Positions 1-6,918 of a stretch of 23,407 nt of DNA are shown here, piece by piece. Positions within the stretch are counted from its first letter, which is position 1. Each line of letters begins with the position of its first letter. The DNA is taken from positions 1 through 23,407 of the forward strand of contig DATLYT010000007.1 in NCBI GenBank assembly GCA_035574455.1, read 5' to 3'. The position numbers were made by a program, and so were the translations under genes. The DNA is from DATLYT01 sp035574455 (GTDB lineage: Bacteria > Bacteroidota > Ignavibacteria > UBA10030). A model generated the notes under the pieces. That model was not told the DNA's origin. It made no database searches and saw only the letters and a list, made by a program, of their open reading frames with translations.

Positions 1-1
1 T

Positions 2-442
2 TTGATCGCACGGATTCTCGCTCGAAAAATTGCACAAGCAGCGCTCGCGAAGAAAGCGAGCAATGTTCTCGTTATGGATCTTCGAAAACTCCATGCCCCA
101 GCCGATTATTTTGTGGTCTGTTCGGCGGATTCCGACACGCATGTGAAAGCCATTGCCGATGGAATCCGCGATGGCCTGGAAGCACAAGGCGTTCCGGTTT
201 GGCACCAGGAAGGCTATCAATCGCTCCAGTGGGTGCTGTTGGACTATGTGGATGTGGTCGTGCATGTGTTTCATAAAGAAATCCGTTCCTTCTACAGTAT
301 CGAGCGGCTCTGGCGGGATGCGAGTTTTCAGGCTGCAGAAGATACTCCCTCCGGTATCCGTTTGCACAAGTTGGAATTATCAAAAAAGAAAACTCCAGCA
401 AAACCCAAGCGCGTTGCTCCGTTCACGGGGGAGGCTGGATAG
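2..442 (+). CDS. rsfS: Ribosome silencing factor RsfS (Iojap family), 5' end possibly truncated
   Basis: The protein binds ribosomal protein L14 (uL14) on the large subunit and blocks subunit joining under nutrient limitation; this role is known from the family. The sequence shows the Iojap fold: an N-terminal helix, then NVLVMDLRKL at residues 21-30, ADYFVVCSADSDTHVKAIAD from about residue 34, and the family signature DYVDVVVHVFHKEIRSFYSIERLW at about 81-104. The first readable codon is a TTG at the very edge of the window. Family members usually have a few more residues ahead of the first helix, so the true start may lie upstream. The C-terminus carries a short basic tail (SKKKTPAKPKR) beyond the usual end of the domain. 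It sits 30 nt upstream of argS in the same direction, probably in one transcript. Confidence 0.93.
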   Translation: MIARILARKIAQAALAKKASNVLVMDLRKLHAPADYFVVCSADSDTHVKAIADGIRDGLEAQGVPVWHQEGYQSLQWVLLDYVDVVVHVFHKEIRSFYSIERLWRDASFQAAEDTPSGIRLHKLELSKKKTPAKPKRVAPFTGEAG

Positions 443-472
443 CGCTCCGCAATTCCTCGCTCTAATCATTCC

Positions 473-2119
473 ATGAAAAAGTATCTCACCGAAAAAGTCA
501 CGGCGGCATTGGCATCGTTGAATTATCTGAACGGTGCGAAGCTGACGTTCGAGAAGCCGAAGCTCGAAGCGCACGGCGATATGACGACGAATGTTGCGAT
601 GATGCTGGCAAAGTCGCTCGGCAAGAATCCGCGCGCCGTTGCGCAAGAGATCGTTGCCGCACTCAAGCTTGAACCGGAATATGTTGCGAGCGTGGATATT
701 GCCGGACCGGGTTTCATTAATTTCCGGTTTACCAATCAGTTTTTTACTCGCCAACTCGGCAGCATTCTGAATGAAGGTTCGTCGTTTGGAAGGTCAACCA
801 TCGGTGGAGGAAAGAAGACACAGGTGGAATTCGTCAGTGCCAACCCAACCGGACCGCTCAGTGTGGGCCATGGGCGCCAGGCTGCCATTGGTGATACGAT
901 CGCGAATCTCTTGCAGTGGACGGGGCATGACGTTACCCGCGAGTATTACTTCAACAACGCGGGTAGACAGATGCGATTGCTGGCCGAGTCCACGTACGCG
1001 CGCTATCAGCAATTGTTTGACCCGCACTATCCCTTTCCGGAGGATGGTTATCAAGGCGAGTATATCAAGGAAATTGCCGAGGCGTTACGAAAAGAGAAGG
1101 GCGAATCTCTAAGGACGATAGAGCGCGAGGCCGCACTTGCATTCTGCAAGCAGTTCGCCGAACAGCAGATGTTCGATGAAATTAAAAGAGTGCTCGCGCG
1201 CATGGGCGTGGTGTTTGATGTGTTTTACAATGAGGACTCGCTGTACACAAGCGGCAAACTGCAAGAAGTCATTCAAGAATTCCGTGCGAAGGGGCTGGCA
1301 TACGATAAGGACGGAGCGGTCTGGTTCAAGACCACCGCTTTCGGCAGCGACCAGGATCGCGTGATTGTCAAGAGCACAGGCGAGCCGACCTATCGTCTGC
1401 CGGATATTGCCTATCATCGGGAAAAATTTCGGCGTGGGTTCGAGCTGATCGTCGATATTTTTGGAGCGGATCATATTGCAACCTTTCCGGACGTTCTGGC
1501 GGGCATCAAAGCGCTTGGCTATGATCCCGAGAAGGTCAAGGTTGTCATCCACCAATTTGTGACCTTGCTGAAAGATGGGCAGCAGGTGAAGATGTCCAAG
1601 CGCTCAGCGAATTTTGTGACGCTGGATGAGCTGTTGGACTGGGTTGGGCCTGATGCGACCCGGTTCTTCTTTCTGATGCGTGCGGTGTCAAGTCATCTCG
1701 AATTCGATATCAACCTCGCAAAAGAGCAGTCGGAGAACAATCCGGTCTACTATCTTCAATACGCCCATGCGCGCATCGCCAGTATTCTTCGGTTCGCCGA
1801 GAGTCAGGGCACTCTTCAGCAAAACTCCACCTCGCCAGATTTTTCTCTCTTGCAAGAGCCGGAGGAAGTCGCACTCGCCAAGCTTCTGCTGGAGTTTCCC
1901 GATACGGTCGAGCGTACGTGCATGAGCTTTGAGCCTCACCATCTTCCCAACTACCTGCGCGATGTTGCAACGGCATTCCATAAATTCTACCACGAGCATC
2001 GCGTGGTGACGGAAGATCCCCAGCGCTCAGCGGCACGGTTAGCTCTTTGTCTTGCCACCAAAACCGTGTTGGCCAACGGCTTTGCCATCCTCGGCATTTC
2101 AGCGCCGGAACGGATGTGA
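473..2119 (+). CDS. argS: Arginyl-tRNA synthetase
   Basis: This cytoplasmic class I aminoacyl-tRNA synthetase charges tRNA-Arg with arginine at the expense of ATP. At 548 residues it is within the normal range. The N-terminal Arg-specific additional domain (about residues 1-85) is followed by the catalytic Rossmann domain with the HIGH-equivalent motif NPTGPLSVGHGR at 124-135. The second signature, KMSKR at 373-377, is intact. A helical DALR anticodon-binding domain fills the C-terminus from about residue 430, with NPVYYLQYAHARIASILR marking its beginning. The ATG start gives the expected N-terminus; no clear SD precedes it. It follows rsfS by 30 nt and is the last housekeeping gene before the polysaccharide cluster. 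Nothing suggests truncation or loss of function. Confidence 0.97.
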   Translation: MKKYLTEKVTAALASLNYLNGAKLTFEKPKLEAHGDMTTNVAMMLAKSLGKNPRAVAQEIVAALKLEPEYVASVDIAGPGFINFRFTNQFFTRQLGSILNEGSSFGRSTIGGGKKTQVEFVSANPTGPLSVGHGRQAAIGDTIANLLQWTGHDVTREYYFNNAGRQMRLLAESTYARYQQLFDPHYPFPEDGYQGEYIKEIAEALRKEKGESLRTIEREAALAFCKQFAEQQMFDEIKRVLARMGVVFDVFYNEDSLYTSGKLQEVIQEFRAKGLAYDKDGAVWFKTTAFGSDQDRVIVKSTGEPTYRLPDIAYHREKFRRGFELIVDIFGADHIATFPDVLAGIKALGYDPEKVKVVIHQFVTLLKDGQQVKMSKRSANFVTLDELLDWVGPDATRFFFLMRAVSSHLEFDINLAKEQSENNPVYYLQYAHARIASILRFAESQGTLQQNSTSPDFSLLQEPEEVALAKLLLEFPDTVERTCMSFEPHHLPNYLRDVATAFHKFYHEHRVVTEDPQRSAARLALCLATKTVLANGFAILGISAPERM

Positions 2120-2149
2120 GATTCAGATTGACTCTGGCCGTTTTTTTTT
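2109..2149 (+). terminator. Possible weak intrinsic terminator after argS
   Basis: A run of nine T (2141-2149) begins 22 nt after the argS stop. It is preceded by a short complementary pair, AACGG (2109-2113, overlapping the end of argS) and CCGTT (2138-2142), with a 24-nt loop. The stem is weak, so this is a T-tract with marginal hairpin support. It would make sense as the boundary between the housekeeping genes and the polysaccharide cluster. Confidence 0.3.
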
Positions 2150-2394
2150 GTAGGTTAAAGCCAACAGAAACAACACATCGAGGTTTCCTACTCCTACCGC
2201 TTGTTACTGCAATAAAGTTCCTTTCGTGCGACTGATTGATGTCACGCACGACGCGTTGTTCCTCATTTTCGATATATCATATCTTCAGCACTAAACGATG
2301 AACCATGCCATGAGAACAGGCAGGTCGTTGGTTTTTCGTCTATTGTTTCGTAATTTGCGACGTACATTTAGGCCCGCTGAAGTCCCTTGGGACG
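2120..2394 (+). promoter_or_regulatory. Non-coding gap upstream of the polysaccharide cluster, probable promoter region
   Basis: This is the longest stretch without a credible gene. It contains the T9 tract at 2141-2149 and an AT-rich patch at 2262-2284 (gatatatcatatct). It also holds a weak sigma70-like pair, TTGGTT (2328-2333) and TAATTT (2351-2356), separated by 17 nt. A perfect inverted repeat GTCCC/GGGAC (2382-2393) lies just ahead of the cupin gene. No box matches a consensus strongly and the Bacteroidota-type TAnnTTTG box is only approximated (TAATTTG at 2351). That a promoter lies here is inferred mainly from position at the head of the cluster. Confidence 0.35.
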
Positions 2395-2889
2395 ATGAGG
2401 GCAGGAGGACGTGTGCAGTTTAACGATGGTCCTGTTCAAGGTGTTGTGGTTCGGAGTCTTTCCAAGCACATCGACCAGCGTGGTTGGCTGGTGGAGTTGT
2501 TTCGGCAAGATGAGATGGCGAGGGAATTTTTCCCTGTCATGTCCTACATTTCGGAAACACGGCCGGGGGTTGCCCGTGGGCCGCATGAACACCGAGCACA
2601 GGCCGACCTCTTCTGTTTCATCGGGCCATCGACATTTCGTGTTTATCTGTGGGATGCACGGCAAGATTCTCCCACGTTCGGCAACCGGATGGTCTTTGAT
2701 GCTGGGGAGGAAGACCCCAAATCGGTCATCATTCCTGCCGGCGTTGTTCACGCCTACAAAAACATCGGTAAGGTGCCCGGATGGGTGGTGAATCTTCCGA
2801 ACAAGCTCTACGCGGGAAACGGTCGCAAAGAGCCAATCGACGAAATCCGTCATGAAAACGACCCGAATTCAGTTTTCGTCTTGGACTGA
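2395..2889 (+). CDS. RmlC-like cupin (dTDP-4-dehydrorhamnose 3,5-epimerase family), likely sugar epimerase or isomerase
   Basis: A single-domain cupin of about 160 residues resembling RmlC. Conserved blocks are RGWLVELFR (29-37), the RGPHEH stretch with H64 and H66, SPTFGNRMVF (90-99), IPAGVVHAYKN (113-123, H119) and EIRHENDP near the end. In canonical RmlC the first block reads LRGLHYQ, followed by a conserved Lys and, later, a catalytic Tyr. By eye the Lys position is Asp71 here and the Tyr position appears to be Val, while an HxH motif like that of FdtA/QdtA ketoisomerases is present. The reaction is therefore uncertain; the substrate is probably the dTDP-4-keto-6-deoxy sugar made by the next gene. 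Two starts are possible: ATG at 2395, or GTG at 2413 preceded by a perfect AGGAGG at 2403-2408. The GTG start is plausible because family similarity begins just after it. Confidence 0.75.
   Translation: MRAGGRVQFNDGPVQGVVVRSLSKHIDQRGWLVELFRQDEMAREFFPVMSYISETRPGVARGPHEHRAQADLFCFIGPSTFRVYLWDARQDSPTFGNRMVFDAGEEDPKSVIIPAGVVHAYKNIGKVPGWVVNLPNKLYAGNGRKEPIDEIRHENDPNSVFVLD
2403..2408 (+). promoter_or_regulatory. Strong Shine-Dalgarno, start-deciding for the cupin gene
   Basis: A perfect AGGAGG lies inside the first codons of the ATG-2395 reading and 4 nt upstream of an in-frame GTG at 2413. It is one of the best ribosome binding sites in the window and argues that translation may begin at GTG 2413. 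The spacing is somewhat short, so the choice is not settled. Confidence 0.5.
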
Positions 2890-2903
2890 GTGCTCAGATC
2901 ACA

Positions 2904-2924
2904 AATAACTGATAACGAATAACG
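2904..2924 (+). repeat. Three tandem heptamers directly before rfbB
   Basis: AATAACT (2904-2910), GATAACG (2911-2917) and AATAACG (2918-2924) are contiguous, with consensus RATAACK, and end one base before the rfbB ATG at 2926. They occupy the place where a ribosome binding site would sit and contain no SD. A related pair precedes wecB. Confidence 0.7.
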
Positions 2925-2925
2925 C

Positions 2926-3936
2926 ATGACGATTCTCATCACCGGCGGTGCGGGGTTTATCGGAAGCAATCTGGTTCGGACGATGCTCAAGAACCATCCG
3001 GATGCTTTAGTCGTCAATGTCGATAAGCTGACCTACGCCGGAAATTTGGAGAACCTTGAGGAGTGCGAGCAGAATCCACAGTACCGATTTGTTCGCGGCG
3101 ATATCGCCGACGCTGCGTTCATGCGGTCGGTGTTTCAAGAATTCCACGTCGACTTCGTCATCAACTGCGCGGCGGAATCGCACGTCGACCGTAGCATCAT
3201 GGGCGCGTCGGAGTTTGTACAGACGAACATCGTCGGTACGAATGTCTTGCTGGAGCTGGCAAAAGAATTTTCCCTGCGATCGTTTGTCCAGATTTCCACG
3301 GATGAAGTCTACGGTTCATTGGGTTCGGATGGAAAATTCACCGAAGAAACGTCACTTCATCCCAATAGTCCCTACGCGGCGAGCAAAGCGGCGGCAGATA
3401 TGCTGGCACTCTCGTATCACCATACGTTCCGCATCCCTGTTGTGATCACGCGTTGCTCGAACAACTATGGGCCGTACCAATTTCCGGAAAAGCTGATTCC
3501 CCTGATGATCGCCAATGCCTTGCAGAACAAACCGCTACCGGTCTACGGCGACGGGATGAACGTGAGAGACTGGATTTACGTCGAAGATCATTGCGAAGCC
3601 GTCGACCTTATCATGCAAAAGGGCAGAGCGGGTGAGGTCTATAACATCGGCGGAGAGAGCGAGAGAAGGAATATCGATGTCGTGAGGCTGATTTTACGGC
3701 ATTTGGAGAAGCCCGAGTCGCTCATTCAATTTGTCAAGGACCGTCCCGGTCACGACCGGCGCTATGCGATGGACTTCTCGAAGCTCCAGCGCACGCTTGG
3801 CTGGCGACCGCGGCATACGTTTGAAGAAGGCCTCGCGGAAACGATCGATTGGTATGTGAAGCACGAATCGTGGTGGAGGCGGATTATCAGCGGGGAGTAC
3901 AGAGAATACTACAAAAGGATGTACGAGGAGCGGTAA
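2926..3936 (+). CDS. rfbB: dTDP-glucose 4,6-dehydratase
   Basis: This extended short-chain dehydrogenase/reductase converts dTDP-D-glucose to dTDP-4-keto-6-deoxy-D-glucose in the cytoplasm, the branch point for rhamnose, fucosamine, quinovosamine and related deoxy sugars. The NAD-binding motif GGAGFIG is at residues 7-13. The Thr-Asp-Glu catalytic triad typical of RmlB is T125-D126-E127 in STDEVYG, and the YxxxK pair is Y150/K154 in YAASK. The length of 336 residues fits the family, and the substrate-binding stretch with RDWIYVEDHCEA and YNIGGESERRNIDVV is present. No rmlA (dTDP-glucose synthesis) or rmlD is in the window, so the precursor and any rhamnose branch would come from elsewhere. 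The neighbouring cupin is the natural candidate to act on its product. Confidence 0.95.
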   Translation: MTILITGGAGFIGSNLVRTMLKNHPDALVVNVDKLTYAGNLENLEECEQNPQYRFVRGDIADAAFMRSVFQEFHVDFVINCAAESHVDRSIMGASEFVQTNIVGTNVLLELAKEFSLRSFVQISTDEVYGSLGSDGKFTEETSLHPNSPYAASKAAADMLALSYHHTFRIPVVITRCSNNYGPYQFPEKLIPLMIANALQNKPLPVYGDGMNVRDWIYVEDHCEAVDLIMQKGRAGEVYNIGGESERRNIDVVRLILRHLEKPESLIQFVKDRPGHDRRYAMDFSKLQRTLGWRPRHTFEEGLAETIDWYVKHESWWRRIISGEYREYYKRMYEER

Positions 3937-4003
3937 AGAGGCGAGGGAGAAGTGCGGGTGAGCGGAGTGAAGTGAAAGCTGACGATTCGATTAACGATTC
4001 TCG

Positions 4004-4017
4004 AATAACGGATAACG
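4004..4017 (+). repeat. Two tandem heptamers before wecB
   Basis: AATAACG (4004-4010) and GATAACG (4011-4017) are contiguous and lie 6 nt before the wecB TTG start. They are the same two heptamers found before rfbB, in reverse order. A degenerate form, GATTAACG, sits slightly upstream at 3989-3996. The upstream part of the gap (3937-3978) is strongly purine-rich on the coding strand. Confidence 0.65.
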
Positions 4018-4023
4018 ATTGTA

Positions 4024-5124
4024 TTGAAGACAATTCTCAGCGTCGTCGGTGCCCGGCCGAATTTCATGAAGGTTGCCCCGCTCCATCGAGCGTTCTTACC
4101 GTATGCGAATTCGATTCGGCACCGCATCGTCCACACCGGTCAGCACTACGACGAGCGGATGTCGAAGGTGTTCTTTGACGATTTGGAATTACCGCAGCCG
4201 GATTTTTATCTGGGAGTCGGCTCGGGGACCCACGCGCAACAGACCGCGCGGATCATGATCGAGTTCGAAAAGGTCATCGAACAACAGCGGCCTGACCTTG
4301 TTGTGGTAGTGGGAGATGTCAACTCGACCGTAGCATGCAGTCTTGTGAGCGTCAAAATGGGCGTTCCCGTTGCTCATGTGGAAGCGGGGCTGCGGAGCTT
4401 CGATCGGTCTATGCCGGAGGAATACAACCGTGTGCTGACGGACGCCGTTGCCGCCTATCTCTTCGTGAGTGAGCCGAGCGGTGTCGAGAATCTGAAGCGG
4501 GAAGGCGTTGACGAGAAGACCATCTTCCTCGTCGGCAATATCATGATCGATTCACTCGTCTGGTATCGCGAGAAAGCACAGCGGTCAACGATCTTGAATC
4601 AGCTCCAATTGAAGCCACATGAGTATACGTTGGTGACGTTGCATCGGCCGAGCAACGTCGATACGCGGGAAGGACTGGAAAGAATCCTGACGATCTTTGA
4701 ACGGCTTGCCGAGCGTACGACAGTTGTCTTTCCGATTCACCCGCGCACCAGGAAGATGTTGGGAGAATTCGGAATGGCAGAACGCGCAAGCACAATCAGG
4801 AATCTGAATATTCTTGATCCACTGGGATATTTAGATTTTCTGCACTTGATGGAGCGAGCGCAGTTGGTGTTGACGGATTCGGGCGGCATTCAGGAAGAAA
4901 CGACGTTTCTCGGAATTCCCTGCCTGACGCTCCGTGAGAACACAGAACGTCCCATCACGGTGGACGTCGGGACAAATCAGCTGTGTGGATTGAATGTGGA
5001 ACTCATCGTTCAGAAAAGTTTTGAGGTGTTCGAAGGGAAAGCAAAACAAGGTCGCGTGCCGGAGTTGTGGGATGGCAAAACAGCGGAGCGAATTGCGAAG
5101 ATTATCAACCAATCACTGCACTAG
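4024..5124 (+). CDS. wecB: UDP-N-acetylglucosamine 2-epimerase (non-hydrolysing)
   Basis: The enzyme interconverts UDP-GlcNAc and UDP-ManNAc in the cytoplasm; GT-B-fold relatives such as WbpI act on 2,3-diacetamido uronic acid sugars instead. At 366 residues it is close to E. coli WecB. The N-terminal VGARPNFMKVAPL (8-20) and TGQHYDERMS blocks are intact. Residues matching the known active site are visible: D98 in GDVNST, E120 in HVEAGLRS, E132/E133 in MPEEYNR and H207 in HRPSNVD. The allosteric/UDP site block DSGGIQEETTFLGIPCLTLRENTERP follows. The start must be TTG at 4024, because an in-frame stop lies at 4006-4008 and no ATG or GTG intervenes. There is no recognisable SD; heptamer repeats occupy that place. 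No wecC is nearby, so the final sugar (ManNAc or an oxidised or 3-aminated derivative) is unknown. Confidence 0.93.
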   Translation: MKTILSVVGARPNFMKVAPLHRAFLPYANSIRHRIVHTGQHYDERMSKVFFDDLELPQPDFYLGVGSGTHAQQTARIMIEFEKVIEQQRPDLVVVVGDVNSTVACSLVSVKMGVPVAHVEAGLRSFDRSMPEEYNRVLTDAVAAYLFVSEPSGVENLKREGVDEKTIFLVGNIMIDSLVWYREKAQRSTILNQLQLKPHEYTLVTLHRPSNVDTREGLERILTIFERLAERTTVVFPIHPRTRKMLGEFGMAERASTIRNLNILDPLGYLDFLHLMERAQLVLTDSGGIQEETTFLGIPCLTLRENTERPITVDVGTNQLCGLNVELIVQKSFEVFEGKAKQGRVPELWDGKTAERIAKIINQSLH

Positions 5125-5133
5125 TAAACAACC

Positions 5134-6852
5134 ATGAAGCCAGTACGAGTGTCTGTCACAGTTTTTTTCTTGACCATCTTTACTGGGTTTGCTTTGACAG
5201 TTCAAGGTCAAATCGACCCACGACGGGAGACCGACCGTTCGCGAATGGTCCCCGGCAGCGGACTTGATCGGCTGTTAGAGCAGCAGACGCAAGCTACCAC
5301 GCGTTATCCGATTATTCCCATGGAAGAAACGGTTGACCCACAAAAATATATCGTTGGGCCGAACGACATCATCAACGTTGGAATCTGGGGCGGCACAAAG
5401 CTCTCGTATCCCATAGTGGTCTCGCCAGAAGGGACACTGCTGGTGCCCGAGGTTGGCGAGTACGCTGTAGGGGGAAAAACGCTCGAGGAAGTTAAACGCT
5501 ACATCGGCTCAGAAATCAAAAAACAGTTTCGAGTTGCCGAGCCGACCGTCACGCTTCTCTCAGCACGACAATTTGTTGTGACAGTCCTCGGTGCTGTCCG
5601 GAACCCCGGTCCCTATATTCTCTCGTCCGCCTACCGTGTGGACAAGGCTATAGCGCTTGCCAACCTGTTGACATCGCAGGACGCAACGTTGGCAGCTCAA
5701 GCGCAAGCGCTCGGTCAGGCCATAAAACCGCCCGACTATTCCCGTCGCCGTATTCTGCTTCGCAGAAAGGGTATGCCGAGGGAAGAAATGGTTGACTTAG
5801 AAAAATTCTTTGTCGACCGGCAGGATAAAGACAACCCGTTTCTTATGGAGGGTGATATCATCGTCGTTCCGCCCCGTAATATCGAGCAGAATTCCATCAG
5901 CGTGTATGGAGCAGTCAACAATCAGAATCAGTTCGAGTACCGTGAATACGATAGCCTTTGGTCGTCAATCCGCATGGCACAAGGCCTAAGTGCAAACGCC
6001 GATCCGACCAACGTTGAGTTAACGCGTTTATCCCCCGATGGCTCCACTGCAACCACACTGAACATCAATCTCCAGGAGATCATCGACGGGAAGCGGCCGG
6101 ATATTCCGCTTCAGCCGCGTGATCGGATTGTGGTGAGGGAAAAGTCCGACCGGCGGAAAGATTTCAAAGCCCATGTTCGCGGAGAGGTCAAATATCCCGG
6201 GATGTATCCGATTACGCCCGACAGCACGCGCTTGAGCGAACTGATTCGGCGAGCGGGCGGATTCACGGAGTATGCCTACCTGCCGGGGGCAGAGATTTTC
6301 CGAAAGCGGTTGAGTCCCGAGGGAGAGTTTGTCAGCGTTCCGCAAGAAGCGCTCCTCAATCTGCGCATGAACGACCTGATTGTCACGCCCGAAGAGCGTG
6401 CCTATTACGATCTGGAAACGAGCATTCAACGCGGAAACGTCTCGGCCGATTTTGTCAAGCTCTTTAACGGTGGAGACCGCACCCAGGACGTGATCATTAA
6501 AGATGGAGACGTAATCTTTATCCCGAACGTCAACAAGACGGTCTATGTGTACGGGCAGGTTGGGAAGCCCGGGTACGTCACGCACCACGACGGCGCCGAC
6601 GTGAGGTTTTACATCCAAAAAGCCGGCGGCTACGGCGAGGAAGCGGATGCAGGCAACACGCGCGTCATCAAAGCGAAGACGCGGGAGTGGAAACATCCCT
6701 CCGACACAATCATCGAGCCGGGCGACTACATCTGGGTGCCGAAAGATGTCAAATACCCGTTTGCCTACTACATGAGCATCGCCAGCCAGGCGGCAAGTCT
6801 GGCAAGCGTGGTGCTGAGTATGACGTTGATTATTTTGCAGCTGAGTAAGTAA
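5134..6852 (+). CDS. Large SLBB-domain polysaccharide export protein (Wza-like outer membrane channel)
   Basis: This is the probable periplasm-to-outside export channel for the polysaccharide. A cleavable signal peptide is seen at residues 1-26 (VSVTVFFLTIFTGFALTVQG, followed by Q). A Poly_export (PES) domain covers about 70-145 (YIVGPNDIINVGIWGG; VSPEGTLLVPEVGEYAV). SLBB-type beta-grasp units follow at about 150-255, 257-335, 346-400 (AHVRGEVKYPGMYPI) and 469-520 (TVYVYGQVGKPGYV). The last 25 residues form a hydrophobic helix (MSIASQAASLASVVLSMTLIIL) ending only a few residues before the stop, as in Wza, whose C-terminal helices form the outer membrane pore. At 572 residues it is about 50 percent longer than Wza (379), because of extra SLBB units. 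There is no lipobox cysteine, so it is not an obvious lipoprotein. It starts 9 nt after wecB, suggesting cotranscription. Confidence 0.9.
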   Translation: MKPVRVSVTVFFLTIFTGFALTVQGQIDPRRETDRSRMVPGSGLDRLLEQQTQATTRYPIIPMEETVDPQKYIVGPNDIINVGIWGGTKLSYPIVVSPEGTLLVPEVGEYAVGGKTLEEVKRYIGSEIKKQFRVAEPTVTLLSARQFVVTVLGAVRNPGPYILSSAYRVDKAIALANLLTSQDATLAAQAQALGQAIKPPDYSRRRILLRRKGMPREEMVDLEKFFVDRQDKDNPFLMEGDIIVVPPRNIEQNSISVYGAVNNQNQFEYREYDSLWSSIRMAQGLSANADPTNVELTRLSPDGSTATTLNINLQEIIDGKRPDIPLQPRDRIVVREKSDRRKDFKAHVRGEVKYPGMYPITPDSTRLSELIRRAGGFTEYAYLPGAEIFRKRLSPEGEFVSVPQEALLNLRMNDLIVTPEERAYYDLETSIQRGNVSADFVKLFNGGDRTQDVIIKDGDVIFIPNVNKTVYVYGQVGKPGYVTHHDGADVRFYIQKAGGYGEEADAGNTRVIKAKTREWKHPSDTIIEPGDYIWVPKDVKYPFAYYMSIASQAASLASVVLSMTLIILQLSK

Positions 6853-6918
6853 ACTCAAAGAGTCAACTGGATGCACTTGATGCGACTGGTTAAGTCGTCA
6901 ACCCACTGAATAGAAGAG

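Noticed and set aside
2411..2791. Alternative frame starting GTG 2411 near the AGGAGG
   Set aside because: The AGGAGG-to-GTG spacing is only 2 nt and the product has no domain, while the cupin frame is clearly real.
3937..3978. Purine-rich tract after rfbB considered as a regulatory element
   Set aside because: It is compositionally biased but has no repeat unit, dyad or motif; similar GA-rich patches occur after other genes such as accA.
6028..6876. Long open frame on the minus strand (282 codons) opposite the SLBB export gene
   Set aside because: It lies entirely within or just past a well-supported gene, its protein shows no recognisable domain, and its composition is that of an antisense shadow.
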